Source of the DNA: Ferrovibrio sp046297895
GTDB lineage: Bacteria; Pseudomonadota; Alphaproteobacteria; Ferrovibrionales; Ferrovibrionaceae
DNA length: 64,000 nt
NCBI RefSeq assembly: GCF_046297895.1
Contig: NZ_JBKBHC010000006.1
Coordinates: 248,001-312,000, forward strand
Direction of reading: 5' to 3'
Positions 39,781 through 48,081 of the stretch are shown piece by piece. The position numbers were made by a program, and so were the translations under genes. A model generated the notes under the pieces. It made no database searches. It was not told the origin of the DNA and worked only from the letters and a program-made list of their open reading frames with translations. Position 1 is the stretch's first letter; every line of letters begins with the position of its first letter.

Positions 39781-40345
39781 TTTCACCCTTCCGCAATTCA
39801 TCGGCATCCTGGCGGCGGCGGCCAATATCGGCATCGCCATCATGATCATCCTGCTGCTGGGCGAGCGTTCGCATGCCGCCTGGACCCGGGTGCGCCTGCG
39901 CGCCGAGGAATTCGTTGCCCTGAAGGCCGAACTCGAGGTCAGCGCCGCCGAGAGCGAACGCGCGGTGCAGCAACTGCGCGACGATATCGCCGGGCTGCAA
40001 TCGCAGGTGCAGCGCGCCGAGCAGGATATCGAGGCGCTGCACAAGCGCCATCGCGAGACCGACCTGCCGATGGGCTATGTCTCGACGCCCGTCGACGTGG
40101 TCGACCGGCGCTATCGCACCTGGCGTGTGGTGGTGCGCAATCCCGATCTGGGTGCGGATGCCGGATCCTTCAGCCATCCTGCCTACCGCTGGATCGAGGG
40201 CCGGCTGTTCGACGTGCCGGCGCCGAATATGGAATACGCGGTCGAGACGATGCAGGCCCGCTTCCTGGCCCGCGACGGCTACACGGTCGAGCCCGCCCGT
40301 GAGCGTCAGGGCACGGTCAGCATCGAAACGGCGGAAGCGATCTAG
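39773..40345 (+). CDS. Unknown membrane-anchored coiled-coil protein, family B copy 2
   Basis: This 190-residue paralogue of the 38536 product has a membrane segment (about 9-30), a long coiled coil (about 40-95) and a C-terminal domain with DLPMGYVSTP (about 97-106), YRTWRVVVRNPDL (about 114-126), SHPAYRWIEGR (about 134-144) and an NMEYAVETM helix. The shared pattern with copy 1 is (E/D)LP-x2-Y-x3-P, Y-x-TWR-x3-R-x-P, HPA-x2-W-x2-GR and N-x2-E/Y-A. GC content and codon use match the chromosome, unlike the gene that follows. Confidence 0.85.
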   Translation: MPDFTLPQFIGILAAAANIGIAIMIILLLGERSHAAWTRVRLRAEEFVALKAELEVSAAESERAVQQLRDDIAGLQSQVQRAEQDIEALHKRHRETDLPMGYVSTPVDVVDRRYRTWRVVVRNPDLGADAGSFSHPAYRWIEGRLFDVPAPNMEYAVETMQARFLARDGYTVEPARERQGTVSIETAEAI

Positions 40346-40371
40346 TTATATATTAGTTTAACTATAATCTA

Positions 40372-41175
40372 TTACACGCGATCTTTGAAATTCGCGTCGA
40401 TGTAAATAATCTGATTTCGAAGTGATAAGGTGTCTTCATCGTTAGTGTGAAGGAAGCGGTTCGACGAAGGGTCGTATTTAAACCGACTAAATACTTTCCC
40501 CTCTGAATTAAGTAATTCAAGGAATTCGCCAGTCAGTCGCCAACTAGATTCATTTTTATTTTTTCCAAGCCCGATATTGCCATCAGGCATAAAGCTGATT
40601 TGTTTCCGCGCATGAGCGCTTTTCGAATTAAAATGCAGCACCCAACCAGATTGGTTGAGAAGAGCGAGGATGTTTTCGCTCTTTTCTGTATTCTTTTTCT
40701 GGCGAGACGAAGCGAGCTTTTGAGCAAATTCCGAGACTCTAATCGCTAGCAAAGCTGAAGCGGCAAAAACACCGAAGATTTGAAAAACGATGTCAAGCCA
40801 TTCAGGCCATACAGGCGTATAACGTGCAATCAGGGACCCAACTTCTTCATAAACTTTCTGCGGAATCTGATTTCCCAAATAAACCACTAGCGAACTGAGT
40901 GAGACAACATTCGTTATTACGAAGTCGGTATAAATATTCTTTTCTCGACGGGCGCTTTCGATTTGAAGCCGCCAATTCAAGATATGTTGAACAAAATTGT
41001 AGATGACGATGGCGGCAAGAATATGTGGGATCGAAGATGGATCCTTGAGTTTAAACGGCAGCAGGGAGTGACCACCATCTGGGGCCTCAATCCCGACAAA
41101 TATTGAAACTAACAGAAGCCCTGAGAAAATTGTCAGGATGCGTTTTTGTCTAATATATGAGTTGGTAGGTTCCAA
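40372..41175 (-). CDS. AT-rich hypothetical membrane protein, probably acquired
   Basis: I do not recognise this 267-residue protein. The only start available is TTG at 41175, so its N-terminus is uncertain. It has about four hydrophobic segments (residues about 12-28, 48-65, 85-100 and 128-145), then a basic, Lys/Ser-rich hinge (SSRQKKNTEKSENI) and a soluble C-terminal domain with ISFMPDGNIGLGKNKNESSW and YDPSSNRFLHTNDE. Its AT content is far above that of all neighbours and its edges are sharp (about 40346 and 41195), which points to horizontal transfer as a single-gene insert. No integrase or terminal repeats accompany it. Confidence 0.75.
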   Translation of the reverse strand: MEPTNSYIRQKRILTIFSGLLLVSIFVGIEAPDGGHSLLPFKLKDPSSIPHILAAIVIYNFVQHILNWRLQIESARREKNIYTDFVITNVVSLSSLVVYLGNQIPQKVYEEVGSLIARYTPVWPEWLDIVFQIFGVFAASALLAIRVSEFAQKLASSRQKKNTEKSENILALLNQSGWVLHFNSKSAHARKQISFMPDGNIGLGKNKNESSWRLTGEFLELLNSEGKVFSRFKYDPSSNRFLHTNDEDTLSLRNQIIYIDANFKDRV

Positions 41176-41195
41176 TAGATTCTGCTTTTTAATTT

Positions 41196-42380
41196 TTACC
41201 GGTTCAGCTCCCGCATGCCGCGTTCCAGCCCTTCCAGGGTGAGCGGGAACATGCGCTGGCCCATGATCTGGCGGATCACGCCTACCGAGGGCGTGAAGTC
41301 CCAGTATTTCTCCTGCACCGGATTGAGCCAGATCGCCTTCGGATAGGCATCCAGCAGGCGCTGCAGCCAGATCGCGCCGGCTTCCTCGTTCCAGTGCTCC
41401 ACGCTGCCGCCGGGCTGCACGATCTCGTAGGGGCTCATGGTGGCGTCGCCGACGAAGATGATCTTGTAGTCGTGCTGATAGGTGCGCAGCACTTCAAACG
41501 TGGGCGTGAACTCGCTGTGTCGGCGGCGGTTGTCCATCCACAACTTCTCGTAGACGCAGTTATGGAAGTAGAAGAACTCCATGTGCTTGAACTCGGCGCG
41601 CGCCGCCGAGAACAGCTCTTCCGTCACGCGGATATGATCGTCCATCGAGCCGCCGATATCGAACAGCAGCAGCACCTTCACCTTGTTATGCCGCTCGGGC
41701 ACCATCTTGATGTCAAGATAGCCGGCATTGGCGGCCGTCGATTTGATGGTATCCGGCAGGTCGAGCTCCAGATCGGCGCCTTCACGGGCGAATTTACGCA
41801 GCCGGCGCAGGGCGACCTTGATGTTTCGGGTGCCGAGCTCGACAGTGTCGTCCAGGTTTTTGTATTCGCGTTTGTCCCACACCTTCACGGCGCGTCGGTT
41901 GCGCGACTTGTCCTGGCCGATACGCACGCCCTCGGGGTTGTAGCCATAAGCGCCGAAGGGGGAGGTGCCTGCGGTGCCGATCCACTTGTTGCCGCCCTGG
42001 TGGCGTTCCTTCTGTTCTTCCAGACGCTGCTTGAGGGTTTCCATCAGCTTGTCCCAGCCGCCCAAAGCCTCGATCTGGGCTTTTTCTTCCTCGGTCAGCA
42101 CCTTCTCGGCCAGCTTGCGCAGCCATTCCTCGGGGATCTCGGCCGAGATTTCATTGCCGGCACCGATGAAGGACAGGCCGTTGAAGCACTGGCCGAAGAC
42201 GCGATCGAACTTGTCGAGGTTGCGCTCGTCCTTCACCAGGGCAGAACGGGAGAGGTAATAGAAATCCTCCACCCGATACTCCGGCACGCCCTTGTCCATC
42301 GCCTCGATCAGCGTGAGATATTCCCGCAACGTAGCGGGCACCTTGGCCTTGCGCAGTTCGAGGAAGAAGTTGATGAACAT
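41196..42380 (-). CDS. VWA-domain protein (CoxE-like), partner of MoxR ATPase
   Basis: This 394-residue protein has an N-terminal helical region and a C-terminal von Willebrand factor A domain. Its metal-binding motif is DIGGSMDD (D241), a DxGxS variant of DxSxS, with a later FVGDATMSP for the third ligand. MoxR/VWA pairs act as chaperone-like systems that insert metals or assemble complexes. It follows the MoxR gene by 40 bases. No obvious metalloenzyme target is adjacent; the coiled-coil module lies downstream beyond the AT-rich gene. Confidence 0.87.
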   Translation of the reverse strand: MFINFFLELRKAKVPATLREYLTLIEAMDKGVPEYRVEDFYYLSRSALVKDERNLDKFDRVFGQCFNGLSFIGAGNEISAEIPEEWLRKLAEKVLTEEEKAQIEALGGWDKLMETLKQRLEEQKERHQGGNKWIGTAGTSPFGAYGYNPEGVRIGQDKSRNRRAVKVWDKREYKNLDDTVELGTRNIKVALRRLRKFAREGADLELDLPDTIKSTAANAGYLDIKMVPERHNKVKVLLLFDIGGSMDDHIRVTEELFSAARAEFKHMEFFYFHNCVYEKLWMDNRRRHSEFTPTFEVLRTYQHDYKIIFVGDATMSPYEIVQPGGSVEHWNEEAGAIWLQRLLDAYPKAIWLNPVQEKYWDFTPSVGVIRQIMGQRMFPLTLEGLERGMRELNR

Positions 42381-42420
42381 GGCGTCCTCCCGGCTGGCTA
42401 TGCCTCAGCCGCGCTCACGT

Positions 42421-43266
42421 TTAACCACGCTCCCGGCGGGCGATGAAGGCCAGCCGTTCGAACAGATGCACATCCTGTTCGTTCTTCAGCAGCGCGCCGG
42501 CCAGCGGCGGGATCAGTTTGCCCTGGTCCTTCGTACGCAGCGCATCGGCCGGCAGGTCTTCGGCCATCAGCAGCTTGAGCCAGTCGAGCAGTTCCGAGGT
42601 GGAAGGCTTTTTCTTCAGGCCCGGGGTCTCGCGGATGTCGTAGAACACGTTCAGTGCATCGCGCACCAGGTTCTTCTGCACGCCCGGATAATGCACTTCG
42701 ACGATCTCTTCCATCGTCTCGCGGTCGGGGAAGCGGATGTAGTGGAAGAAACAGCGGCGCAGGAAAGCGTCGGGTAGTTCCTTCTCGTTGTTCGAGGTGA
42801 TGATCAGGATCGGACGCACGGCCGCCTTGATCGTCTCGCCGGTCTCGTAGACGAAAAACTCCATGCGGTCGAGTTCGAGCAGCAGGTCGTTCGGGAATTC
42901 AATGTCGGCCTTGTCGATCTCGTCGATCAGAAGCACCGGGCGCTGCGGCGCCGTGAAGGCTTCCCACAGCTTGCCCTTCTTGATGTAGTTGCGGATATCC
43001 TTCACCCGCTCGTCGCCGAGCTGGCTGTCGCGCAGGCGCGAAACGGCATCGTATTCATACAGGCCCTGCTGAGCCTTTGTGGTGGATTTCACATGCCAGG
43101 TCAGCAGCGGCGCGTTCAGCGCCTTGGCGATCTCGATGGCCAGCACGGTCTTGCCGGTGCCCGGCTCGCCCTTCACCAGCAGGGGGCGCTCGAGCGTGAT
43201 GGCGGCATTCACCGCCACCTTCAGGTCGTTGGTGGCGACGTAGGACTCGGTACCAGTGAACTTCAT
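42421..43266 (-). CDS. MoxR-family AAA+ ATPase
   Basis: The protein has 281 residues from ATG 43266 (MKFTGTESYV). Walker A is GEPGTGKT (33-40), Walker B is VLLIDEIDKA (111-120), sensor 1 is LIITSNNEKELPDAFLRRCF (with arginine finger region). It belongs to the short MoxR branch that pairs with CoxE-like VWA proteins. It works with the product of 41196-42380. An operon of two genes is clear from strand and spacing. Confidence 0.92.
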   Translation of the reverse strand: MKFTGTESYVATNDLKVAVNAAITLERPLLVKGEPGTGKTVLAIEIAKALNAPLLTWHVKSTTKAQQGLYEYDAVSRLRDSQLGDERVKDIRNYIKKGKLWEAFTAPQRPVLLIDEIDKADIEFPNDLLLELDRMEFFVYETGETIKAAVRPILIITSNNEKELPDAFLRRCFFHYIRFPDRETMEEIVEVHYPGVQKNLVRDALNVFYDIRETPGLKKKPSTSELLDWLKLLMAEDLPADALRTKDQGKLIPPLAGALLKNEQDVHLFERLAFIARRERG

Positions 43267-43388
43267 ATGACGTTTCCCAGACGGTTCTGTGGAGGCTGCG
43301 ATCAATACAGAACGCTAGGTCGCGCACGGCATCCGTGCAAGCCGTGACGTTACGTCAGGTCTGTGGGGATGGGCGGCGAGGCGACAGC

Positions 43389-44042
43389 TTAGCTGACGGT
43401 CTTGTAATTGATGCAGATTTTCGCCTTCTCGTCGCTGTCGATGGCCTCTCCGGTGGAGCCGCAGGTGCCTTCAGCGGCCTCCTGGCTGCCATTGACGGCA
43501 TTGACGCAGAACAGCGAGCATTCCTGGCATACCCCGAAACCGCCCACCTGGTGGCGGGCCTGCAGGTCGTGCAGCAGGCGGGTCAGGCCTTTTACCATCG
43601 CACCGCCAAGTTCCTCGGCGATTTCCTGGCTGGCCTGCTCTAGGGTCTGCATCGGGTCCCTGGACAGCATCGCCTGACCGGCCTCGGTGAGGCAGAGATC
43701 AACCTGGCGGCGGTCGCAGGTCTTTTTACAGCGCGTGATCAGCCCTTTGTTTTCCAAGGCGATCAGGGTCTGGGATACGGTCCCCTTGGTGGCGCCGAGA
43801 TACTCGGCCAGTGCGGTGGGGGAACGGGAATACTTGTTGGCCTGGGCGATAAAGCGCAGGGCTTCCCACTGGGCCGGGTTCAGGCCATCAGCGAACTGCA
43901 GCTCTCGCGTCAGGCGGCCAAGGCGATCCAGAAGAAGGATAACTCTTTGAGCCAGCGCATCTTTTTCAGCGGGGAGCGGGGCCGAAAGGGCGGACTTGCC
44001 CGGCTGTTTTGCCGTGGCGAGCGATTGGGCGGTGATTGGCAT
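43389..44042 (-). CDS. MarR-family regulator with Cys-rich C-terminal tail
   Basis: The protein has 217 residues from ATG 44042. The winged helix spans about 55-125: LNPAQWEALRFIAQANKY, TALAEYLGATKGTVSQTLIA and the wing with KKTCDRRQVDLCLTEAG. The C-terminal 50 residues add C172-x2-C175-x3-C179, C194 and C210, after HDLQARHQVGGFG. This tail is not part of the classical MarR fold and could bind zinc or an iron-sulfur cluster. It diverges from rpoH with a perfect palindrome in between, so it may control itself and possibly the heat-shock sigma gene. Confidence 0.87.
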   Translation of the reverse strand: MPITAQSLATAKQPGKSALSAPLPAEKDALAQRVILLLDRLGRLTRELQFADGLNPAQWEALRFIAQANKYSRSPTALAEYLGATKGTVSQTLIALENKGLITRCKKTCDRRQVDLCLTEAGQAMLSRDPMQTLEQASQEIAEELGGAMVKGLTRLLHDLQARHQVGGFGVCQECSLFCVNAVNGSQEAAEGTCGSTGEAIDSDEKAKICINYKTVS

Positions 44043-44109
44043 CACAGTTTTGTTTCGACTCGCTATTAAGCCTTGCGGCGGGTGGGAGACGAAGCGTAGA
44101 GTTTCAATC

Positions 44110-44124
44110 GTATCGACCCGATAC
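44110..44124. promoter_or_regulatory. Palindrome between marR and rpoH, candidate MarR operator
   Basis: GTATCG (44110-44115), ACC, CGATAC (44119-44124), a perfect 15-base palindrome in the 153-base divergent region. Confidence 0.6.
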
Positions 44125-44195
44125 CAACTGCCCCGCCTCGGCGCCGACACACAATGGTAGTGCAGCGCCCGGTGAAAGTCGATGGAGGACGTACA

Positions 44196-45128
44196 ATGAC
44201 CATCGCGCGTGCCCCCCGGACCCTTGATAGCGCCGACCGGCGCTACCTCTCGACCGTCATGACCAAGGCCATGCTGTCCGAGGAAGAGGAATTAAGCCTA
44301 GCGCGCCGCTGGCGCGTTGATGGAGATCAAAGAGCGATGCAGAAGCTGGTGACGGCTTACCTGCGCCTCGTGGTCGCCACCGCCGCCCGCTTCCGCAATT
44401 ACGGCCTGCCGATGCCCGACCTGATCCAGGAAGGCAATATCGGCCTGATGCTGGCCGTGAACCGTTTCGATCCCGAACGCGGCGTCCGTTTCTCCACCTA
44501 TGCGTCCTGGTGGATCCGCTCCTCGATCCAGGAATACGTGCTGCGCAACTGGTCAATCGTACGATCCGGCACTTCGGCCGGCCAGAAGGCGCTGTTCTTC
44601 AATCTGCGCTGGCTGCGCGCCAAGCTGGAACGCGCTGGCGGCGGCACTCTAACCCTGGACAACGCCACCCGCGACGAGATCGCCACCGCGCTCAAGGTCT
44701 CGCCGGCCGATGTGACCGCCATGGCCCAGCGCCTGGCTGCCCGCGACCACTCTCTGAACGAGACCGTTGGCGGCGAGGAGGGCGGCGATGCCTTCCAGGA
44801 TTTCCTGGTCGATCCGGGCCCGAATCCGGAAGAGATCGTCGCAGCCAAGGTGGATGGCGGCCAGCGTCATGTCTGGCTGACCGAGGCACTGAAGGAACTG
44901 AGCCCACGCGAACAGCTCATCATCGTCGAGCGCATGCTGAACGAGGAGAAGGCGACGCTGGAGGAACTGGGGGGCCGACTTGGGGTAACCAAGGAGCGTG
45001 TGCGCCAGATCGAGACCAAGGCCTTTCGCAAGCTGCAGGGGTCGGTGCAGCGCCGCGCCCGTCAGGCCGGCGAGAAGCTGGTGGGCAAACTGGAAGGCCT
45101 GACCTCGCTGGAACCCACCCACGCATAA
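44196..45128 (+). CDS. rpoH: RNA polymerase sigma-32 (RpoH-like heat shock sigma factor)
   Basis: The protein has 310 residues from ATG 44196 (GGAGG upstream). Region 2 has DLIQEGNIGLMLAVNRFDPE (about 75-94) and FSTYASWWIRSSIQEYVLRN (about 99-118). The RpoH box QKALFFNLRW (about 130-139) separates it from other sigma-70 proteins. Region 4 has ERMLNEEKATLEELGGRLGV followed by TKERVRQIETKAF. Alphaproteobacteria often carry two RpoH forms, one controlled by RpoE in the singlet-oxygen response. Which form this is cannot be decided, and no TGATCC promoter is seen upstream. Confidence 0.92.
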   Translation: MTIARAPRTLDSADRRYLSTVMTKAMLSEEEELSLARRWRVDGDQRAMQKLVTAYLRLVVATAARFRNYGLPMPDLIQEGNIGLMLAVNRFDPERGVRFSTYASWWIRSSIQEYVLRNWSIVRSGTSAGQKALFFNLRWLRAKLERAGGGTLTLDNATRDEIATALKVSPADVTAMAQRLAARDHSLNETVGGEEGGDAFQDFLVDPGPNPEEIVAAKVDGGQRHVWLTEALKELSPREQLIIVERMLNEEKATLEELGGRLGVTKERVRQIETKAFRKLQGSVQRRARQAGEKLVGKLEGLTSLEPTHA

Positions 45129-45164
45129 TTCTGTCGGAATTGCTCAAGCAGGCCAGAGCCGCGC

Positions 45165-45193
45165 TTGACATCGGAAGGGGTGAAGGGTAAACC
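45165..45193 (+). promoter_or_regulatory. Promoter of tRNA-Asp
   Basis: TTGACA (45165-45170), 17 bases, TAAACC (45188-45193), 12 bases before the tRNA. Confidence 0.7.
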
Positions 45194-45205
45194 GCCGCCT
45201 GCCGC

Positions 45206-45282
<77 letters not shown>

Positions 45283-45305
45283 TTTCCGCTCAATCCGGAA
45301 AAACA

Positions 45306-45336
45306 AAACCCGCCCAATAGCTTGAGGCGGGTTTTT
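45306..45336. terminator. Terminator after tRNA-Asp, probably bidirectional
   Basis: AAACCCGCC (45306-45314), 11-base loop, GGCGGGTTT (45326-45334) with further T. It also serves the convergent glycosyltransferase gene, whose stop lies 12 bases beyond, since the complementary strand also ends in T. Confidence 0.85.
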
Positions 45337-45347
45337 GTTTGCCTGCT

Positions 45348-46217
45348 TCAGGCGATCTCCTTGTCGGCCGGGACCAGATGGCTGATGCCGACGATGGGCC
45401 GATGCCGGCTGCTGGCCAGCAGCGCCTCGAAGCGCTCGACATTCGGGCTTCGCTTCCCCGTTGGACGGGGATGCCACAGATGCAGGACAACGGACGCGAA
45501 ACGGCCCGACTTGCGCCGTAGACCAGCGCGAAGCAGCCGCAGCGCAAAATCCGAATCCTCCAGGCCATGGCCAACATAGGTGGCGTCAAAGCCATCCACC
45601 CTGTCGATATCCTGGCGCCAGACGGCCAGGTTGCAGGTCTGCACCTTCTGCCAGCGGTCGGGATGGCGATGGCGCCGCCAGTCGAGAGGCAAGTTCAGAA
45701 GCTGGAAAGGCCGGTTTGCCCTTGCGAAAAGGGCTCGGGCGAACCAGGCCAGCCGGTTGGGCCGGGTCCAGGCCAGGGGCTGTTTCAGCATTTTCTCGGT
45801 CTGGCCGCGTTTGATATAGCAGCGCGCCCCGGCCACGAAACAGCCGCGTTCGGCCAGCCGGGCATGGGCGGCGATGAAATCGGGCAGCACCATGCAGTCG
45901 CCGTCGATGAACACAATATAATCACCGCTGGCCTGCAGCAGGGCATTGTTGCGCGACTCCGCCAGCCGGAACCCGGTATCCGGCTGCCAGGCATGCAGCA
46001 GCGGGCAGGGCATCTCCGGCCGCAGGCGCTCGATCAATGCCCGGGTTTCAGGCCCCGAGCCGTCGTCGGCCACCACCACCTCGAAATCCGTCCGGCCATC
46101 CAGCCGCTGCCAGGCCAGGCTGCGCAGCACCATTTCCAGGAAAACCGGCGAGTTATAGGTAGAAACGATGACGCTGATCTTTGCCGGTGCAGATTTCACC
46201 GGGCCCCCCATTTGCAT
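45348..46217 (-). CDS. Family 2 glycosyltransferase with galactosyltransferase-type C-terminus
   Basis: The protein has 289 residues from ATG 46217; a GTG at 46229 is an alternative. The GT-A fold is seen as ISVIVSTYNS (about 14-23), VVADDGSGPETRAL (about 48-61) and the DxD metal motif VFIDGDCMVLPDF. The C-terminal GHGLEDSDFALRLLRAGLR is the acidic ED motif of Glyco_transf_7C-type enzymes. It adds a sugar from a nucleotide-sugar donor, probably to a surface polysaccharide. It stands alone between tRNA-Asp and the nuo operon. Confidence 0.88.
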   Translation of the reverse strand: MQMGGPVKSAPAKISVIVSTYNSPVFLEMVLRSLAWQRLDGRTDFEVVVADDGSGPETRALIERLRPEMPCPLLHAWQPDTGFRLAESRNNALLQASGDYIVFIDGDCMVLPDFIAAHARLAERGCFVAGARCYIKRGQTEKMLKQPLAWTRPNRLAWFARALFARANRPFQLLNLPLDWRRHRHPDRWQKVQTCNLAVWRQDIDRVDGFDATYVGHGLEDSDFALRLLRAGLRRKSGRFASVVLHLWHPRPTGKRSPNVERFEALLASSRHRPIVGISHLVPADKEIA

Positions 46218-46405
46218 ACGATTACCCACCCCGTGAGCACGCTATGCGATTCGCTGCCCGCATACCAGCCGATTCCCTGAAGCGATGAACAAGGCGCTCC
46301 GTGAACGCAGTCGATACCACCAGCGATAGGTGATTTATTTGATGGCAATCAGGAAAAGCGATGAAGGCGCCGTGACTTGCGTTTCATTTGCGCGGGGCCC
46401 GCGTG

Positions 46406-46434
46406 TTGCAGCGCGAGAAGGAAACGGCTAGAAC
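46406..46434 (+). promoter_or_regulatory. Candidate promoter of the nuo operon
   Basis: TTGCAG (46406-46411), 17 bases, TAGAAC (46429-46434), about 65 bases before nuoA. The rest of the 282-base gap to the glycosyltransferase shows no gene. Confidence 0.5.
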
Positions 46435-46499
46435 AGCCACCAACCTTGGGCGGGGTGGGACCGGTCCGGGGAGAGCCGTTTTTTCGGAGGGGAATCACC

Positions 46500-46865
46500 G
46501 TGGACGCCCTGCTGCGGGAATATCTGCCGATACTCCTATTCCTTGGCCTGGCCATCGTGCTGGCCGCCGTTCTGGCCCTGCTGCCCTTCGTGGCTGCCAA
46601 GCGCGCGCCGGACCCGGAAAAGAATTCCACCTACGAATGCGGCTTCGAGCCGTTTGGCGACAGCCGCAAACAATTCGACGTCCGGTTCTATCTGGTCGCC
46701 ATCCTTTTCATCATTTTCGACCTCGAAGTCGCCTTCCTGTTCCCCTGGGCCATCTCGCTCGGCGAGATCGGCGTCTACGGCTTCTGGTCCATGATGGTCT
46801 TCCTCGGCATTCTGACCATCGGTTTCATCTATGAGTGGAAGAAGGGGGCGCTGGAGTGGGAATGA
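46500..46865 (+). CDS. nuoA: NADH-quinone oxidoreductase subunit A
   Basis: The GTG start at 46500 (GGAGGGG upstream) gives 121 residues; the open frame further upstream is not homologous. It has three membrane segments and the family motif EKNSTYECGFEPFGDSRKQF (about 41-60), followed by VRFYLVAILFIIFDLEVAFL. It is a membrane-arm subunit next to the quinone cavity of complex I. It is the first of 14 contiguous nuo genes and overlaps nuoB by ATGA. Confidence 0.95.
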   Translation: MDALLREYLPILLFLGLAIVLAAVLALLPFVAAKRAPDPEKNSTYECGFEPFGDSRKQFDVRFYLVAILFIIFDLEVAFLFPWAISLGEIGVYGFWSMMVFLGILTIGFIYEWKKGALEWE

Positions 46866-47425
46866 GCAACGCCATGCAGACGACCAGCCCCAACAGCCAG
46901 TCCGGCGGCGCGCCGAAACTGGGCTCTGACCAGGACAGCTTCTTCAAGGACCTGTCGGATGAACTGGCTGACAAGGGCGTGGTGATTTCCACGCTCGACA
47001 AACTGGCCAACTGGGCGCGCAGCGGTTCGATGTGGCCCATGACCTTCGGCCTGGCCTGCTGCGGCGTCGAGATGATCCATGCCTATATGGCGCGTTACGA
47101 CCTCGACCGGTTCGGGGCGATGCCGCGGGCTTCGCCGCGCCAGTCCGACGTGATGATCGTGGCCGGCACGCTGACCAACAAGATGGCGCCGGCCCTGCGC
47201 AAGCTCTACGACCAGATGGCCGAGCCGCGCTATGTGATCTCGATGGGCAGCTGCGCCAATGGCGGCGGCTACTATCACTATTCCTATTCGGTGGTGCGCG
47301 GCTGCGACCGCATCGTGCCGGTCGACGTTTACGTCCCCGGCTGCCCGCCGACCGCCGAGGCGCTGGTCTACGGCCTTCTGCAGTTGCAGAAGAAGATCTG
47401 GCGCACCGGTACGATCGCCCGCTGA
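46862..47425 (+). CDS. nuoB: NADH-quinone oxidoreductase subunit B
   Basis: This 187-residue subunit holds the terminal N2 [4Fe-4S] cluster, with ligands C66-C67 (LACCGVEM), C131 (MGSCANGG) and C161 (VPGCPPTAE). It passes electrons to quinone. A Gln/Ser-rich N-terminus of about 20 residues precedes the core. The ATG at 46862 overlaps the nuoA stop. Confidence 0.96.
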   Translation: MSNAMQTTSPNSQSGGAPKLGSDQDSFFKDLSDELADKGVVISTLDKLANWARSGSMWPMTFGLACCGVEMIHAYMARYDLDRFGAMPRASPRQSDVMIVAGTLTNKMAPALRKLYDQMAEPRYVISMGSCANGGGYYHYSYSVVRGCDRIVPVDVYVPGCPPTAEALVYGLLQLQKKIWRTGTIAR

Positions 47426-47438
47426 AGGAATTGAAGCG

Positions 47439-48080
47439 ATGAGCGAAGCCAAGGCCCTTCTGCGCGAACAGGAACAGGCGCTGCGCGACCTGGCCGACCA
47501 TCTCTCGGCCGGTCTGGGCGCCGACCTGCTTGAAACTTCGGTGGCGCGCGGCGAACTGACCATCCGCGTTCCGGCCGTGCGCATCGTCAAGGTGCTGACC
47601 TTCCTGCGCGACGACGGCAACTGCCAGTTCGCCGAGCTGGTCGACATTACCGGCCTGGACTGGCCGCAGCGGCCGCAGCGTTTCGATGTGGTCTATCATC
47701 TGCTCAGCCTCAAGCTGAACCAGCGCATCCGCATCAAGGTGAGCACCGACGAGGAAACGCCGGTGCCGTCGGTGACCGGCGTCTATGCGGCGGCCAACTG
47801 GTTCGAGCGCGAGACCTGGGACATGTTCGGCGTGATGTTTTCCGGCCATCCGGATCTGCGCCGCATCCTGTCGGATTACGGTTTCGAGGGACATCCTTTG
47901 CGTAAGGACTTCCCGCTCACCGGTTATGTTGAGGTGCGTTACGACGAGGCGCAGAAGCGCGTGGTCTACGAGCCCGTGCAACTGAACCAGGAATTCCGCC
48001 GCTTCGATTTCATGAGCCCGTGGGAAGGCGCGAAATACGTGCTGCCGGGCGACGAGAAGGCAGGCGAGGGGCAGAAGTAA
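47439..48080 (+). CDS. nuoC: NADH-quinone oxidoreductase subunit C
   Basis: This 213-residue peripheral-arm subunit of about 30-kDa type starts at ATG 47439. The family signature is ERETWDMFGVMFSGHPDLRR (about 131-150), followed by GHPLRKDFPLTGYVEVRYDE. C and D are separate genes here, unlike the fused NuoCD of enterobacteria. Confidence 0.96.
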   Translation: MSEAKALLREQEQALRDLADHLSAGLGADLLETSVARGELTIRVPAVRIVKVLTFLRDDGNCQFAELVDITGLDWPQRPQRFDVVYHLLSLKLNQRIRIKVSTDEETPVPSVTGVYAAANWFERETWDMFGVMFSGHPDLRRILSDYGFEGHPLRKDFPLTGYVEVRYDEAQKRVVYEPVQLNQEFRRFDFMSPWEGAKYVLPGDEKAGEGQK

Positions 48081-48081
48081 G

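Noticed and set aside
40346..41195. Transposon or prophage remnant at the AT-rich gene
   Set aside because: No transposase, integrase, terminal inverted repeats or target duplication is visible; only base composition suggests transfer.
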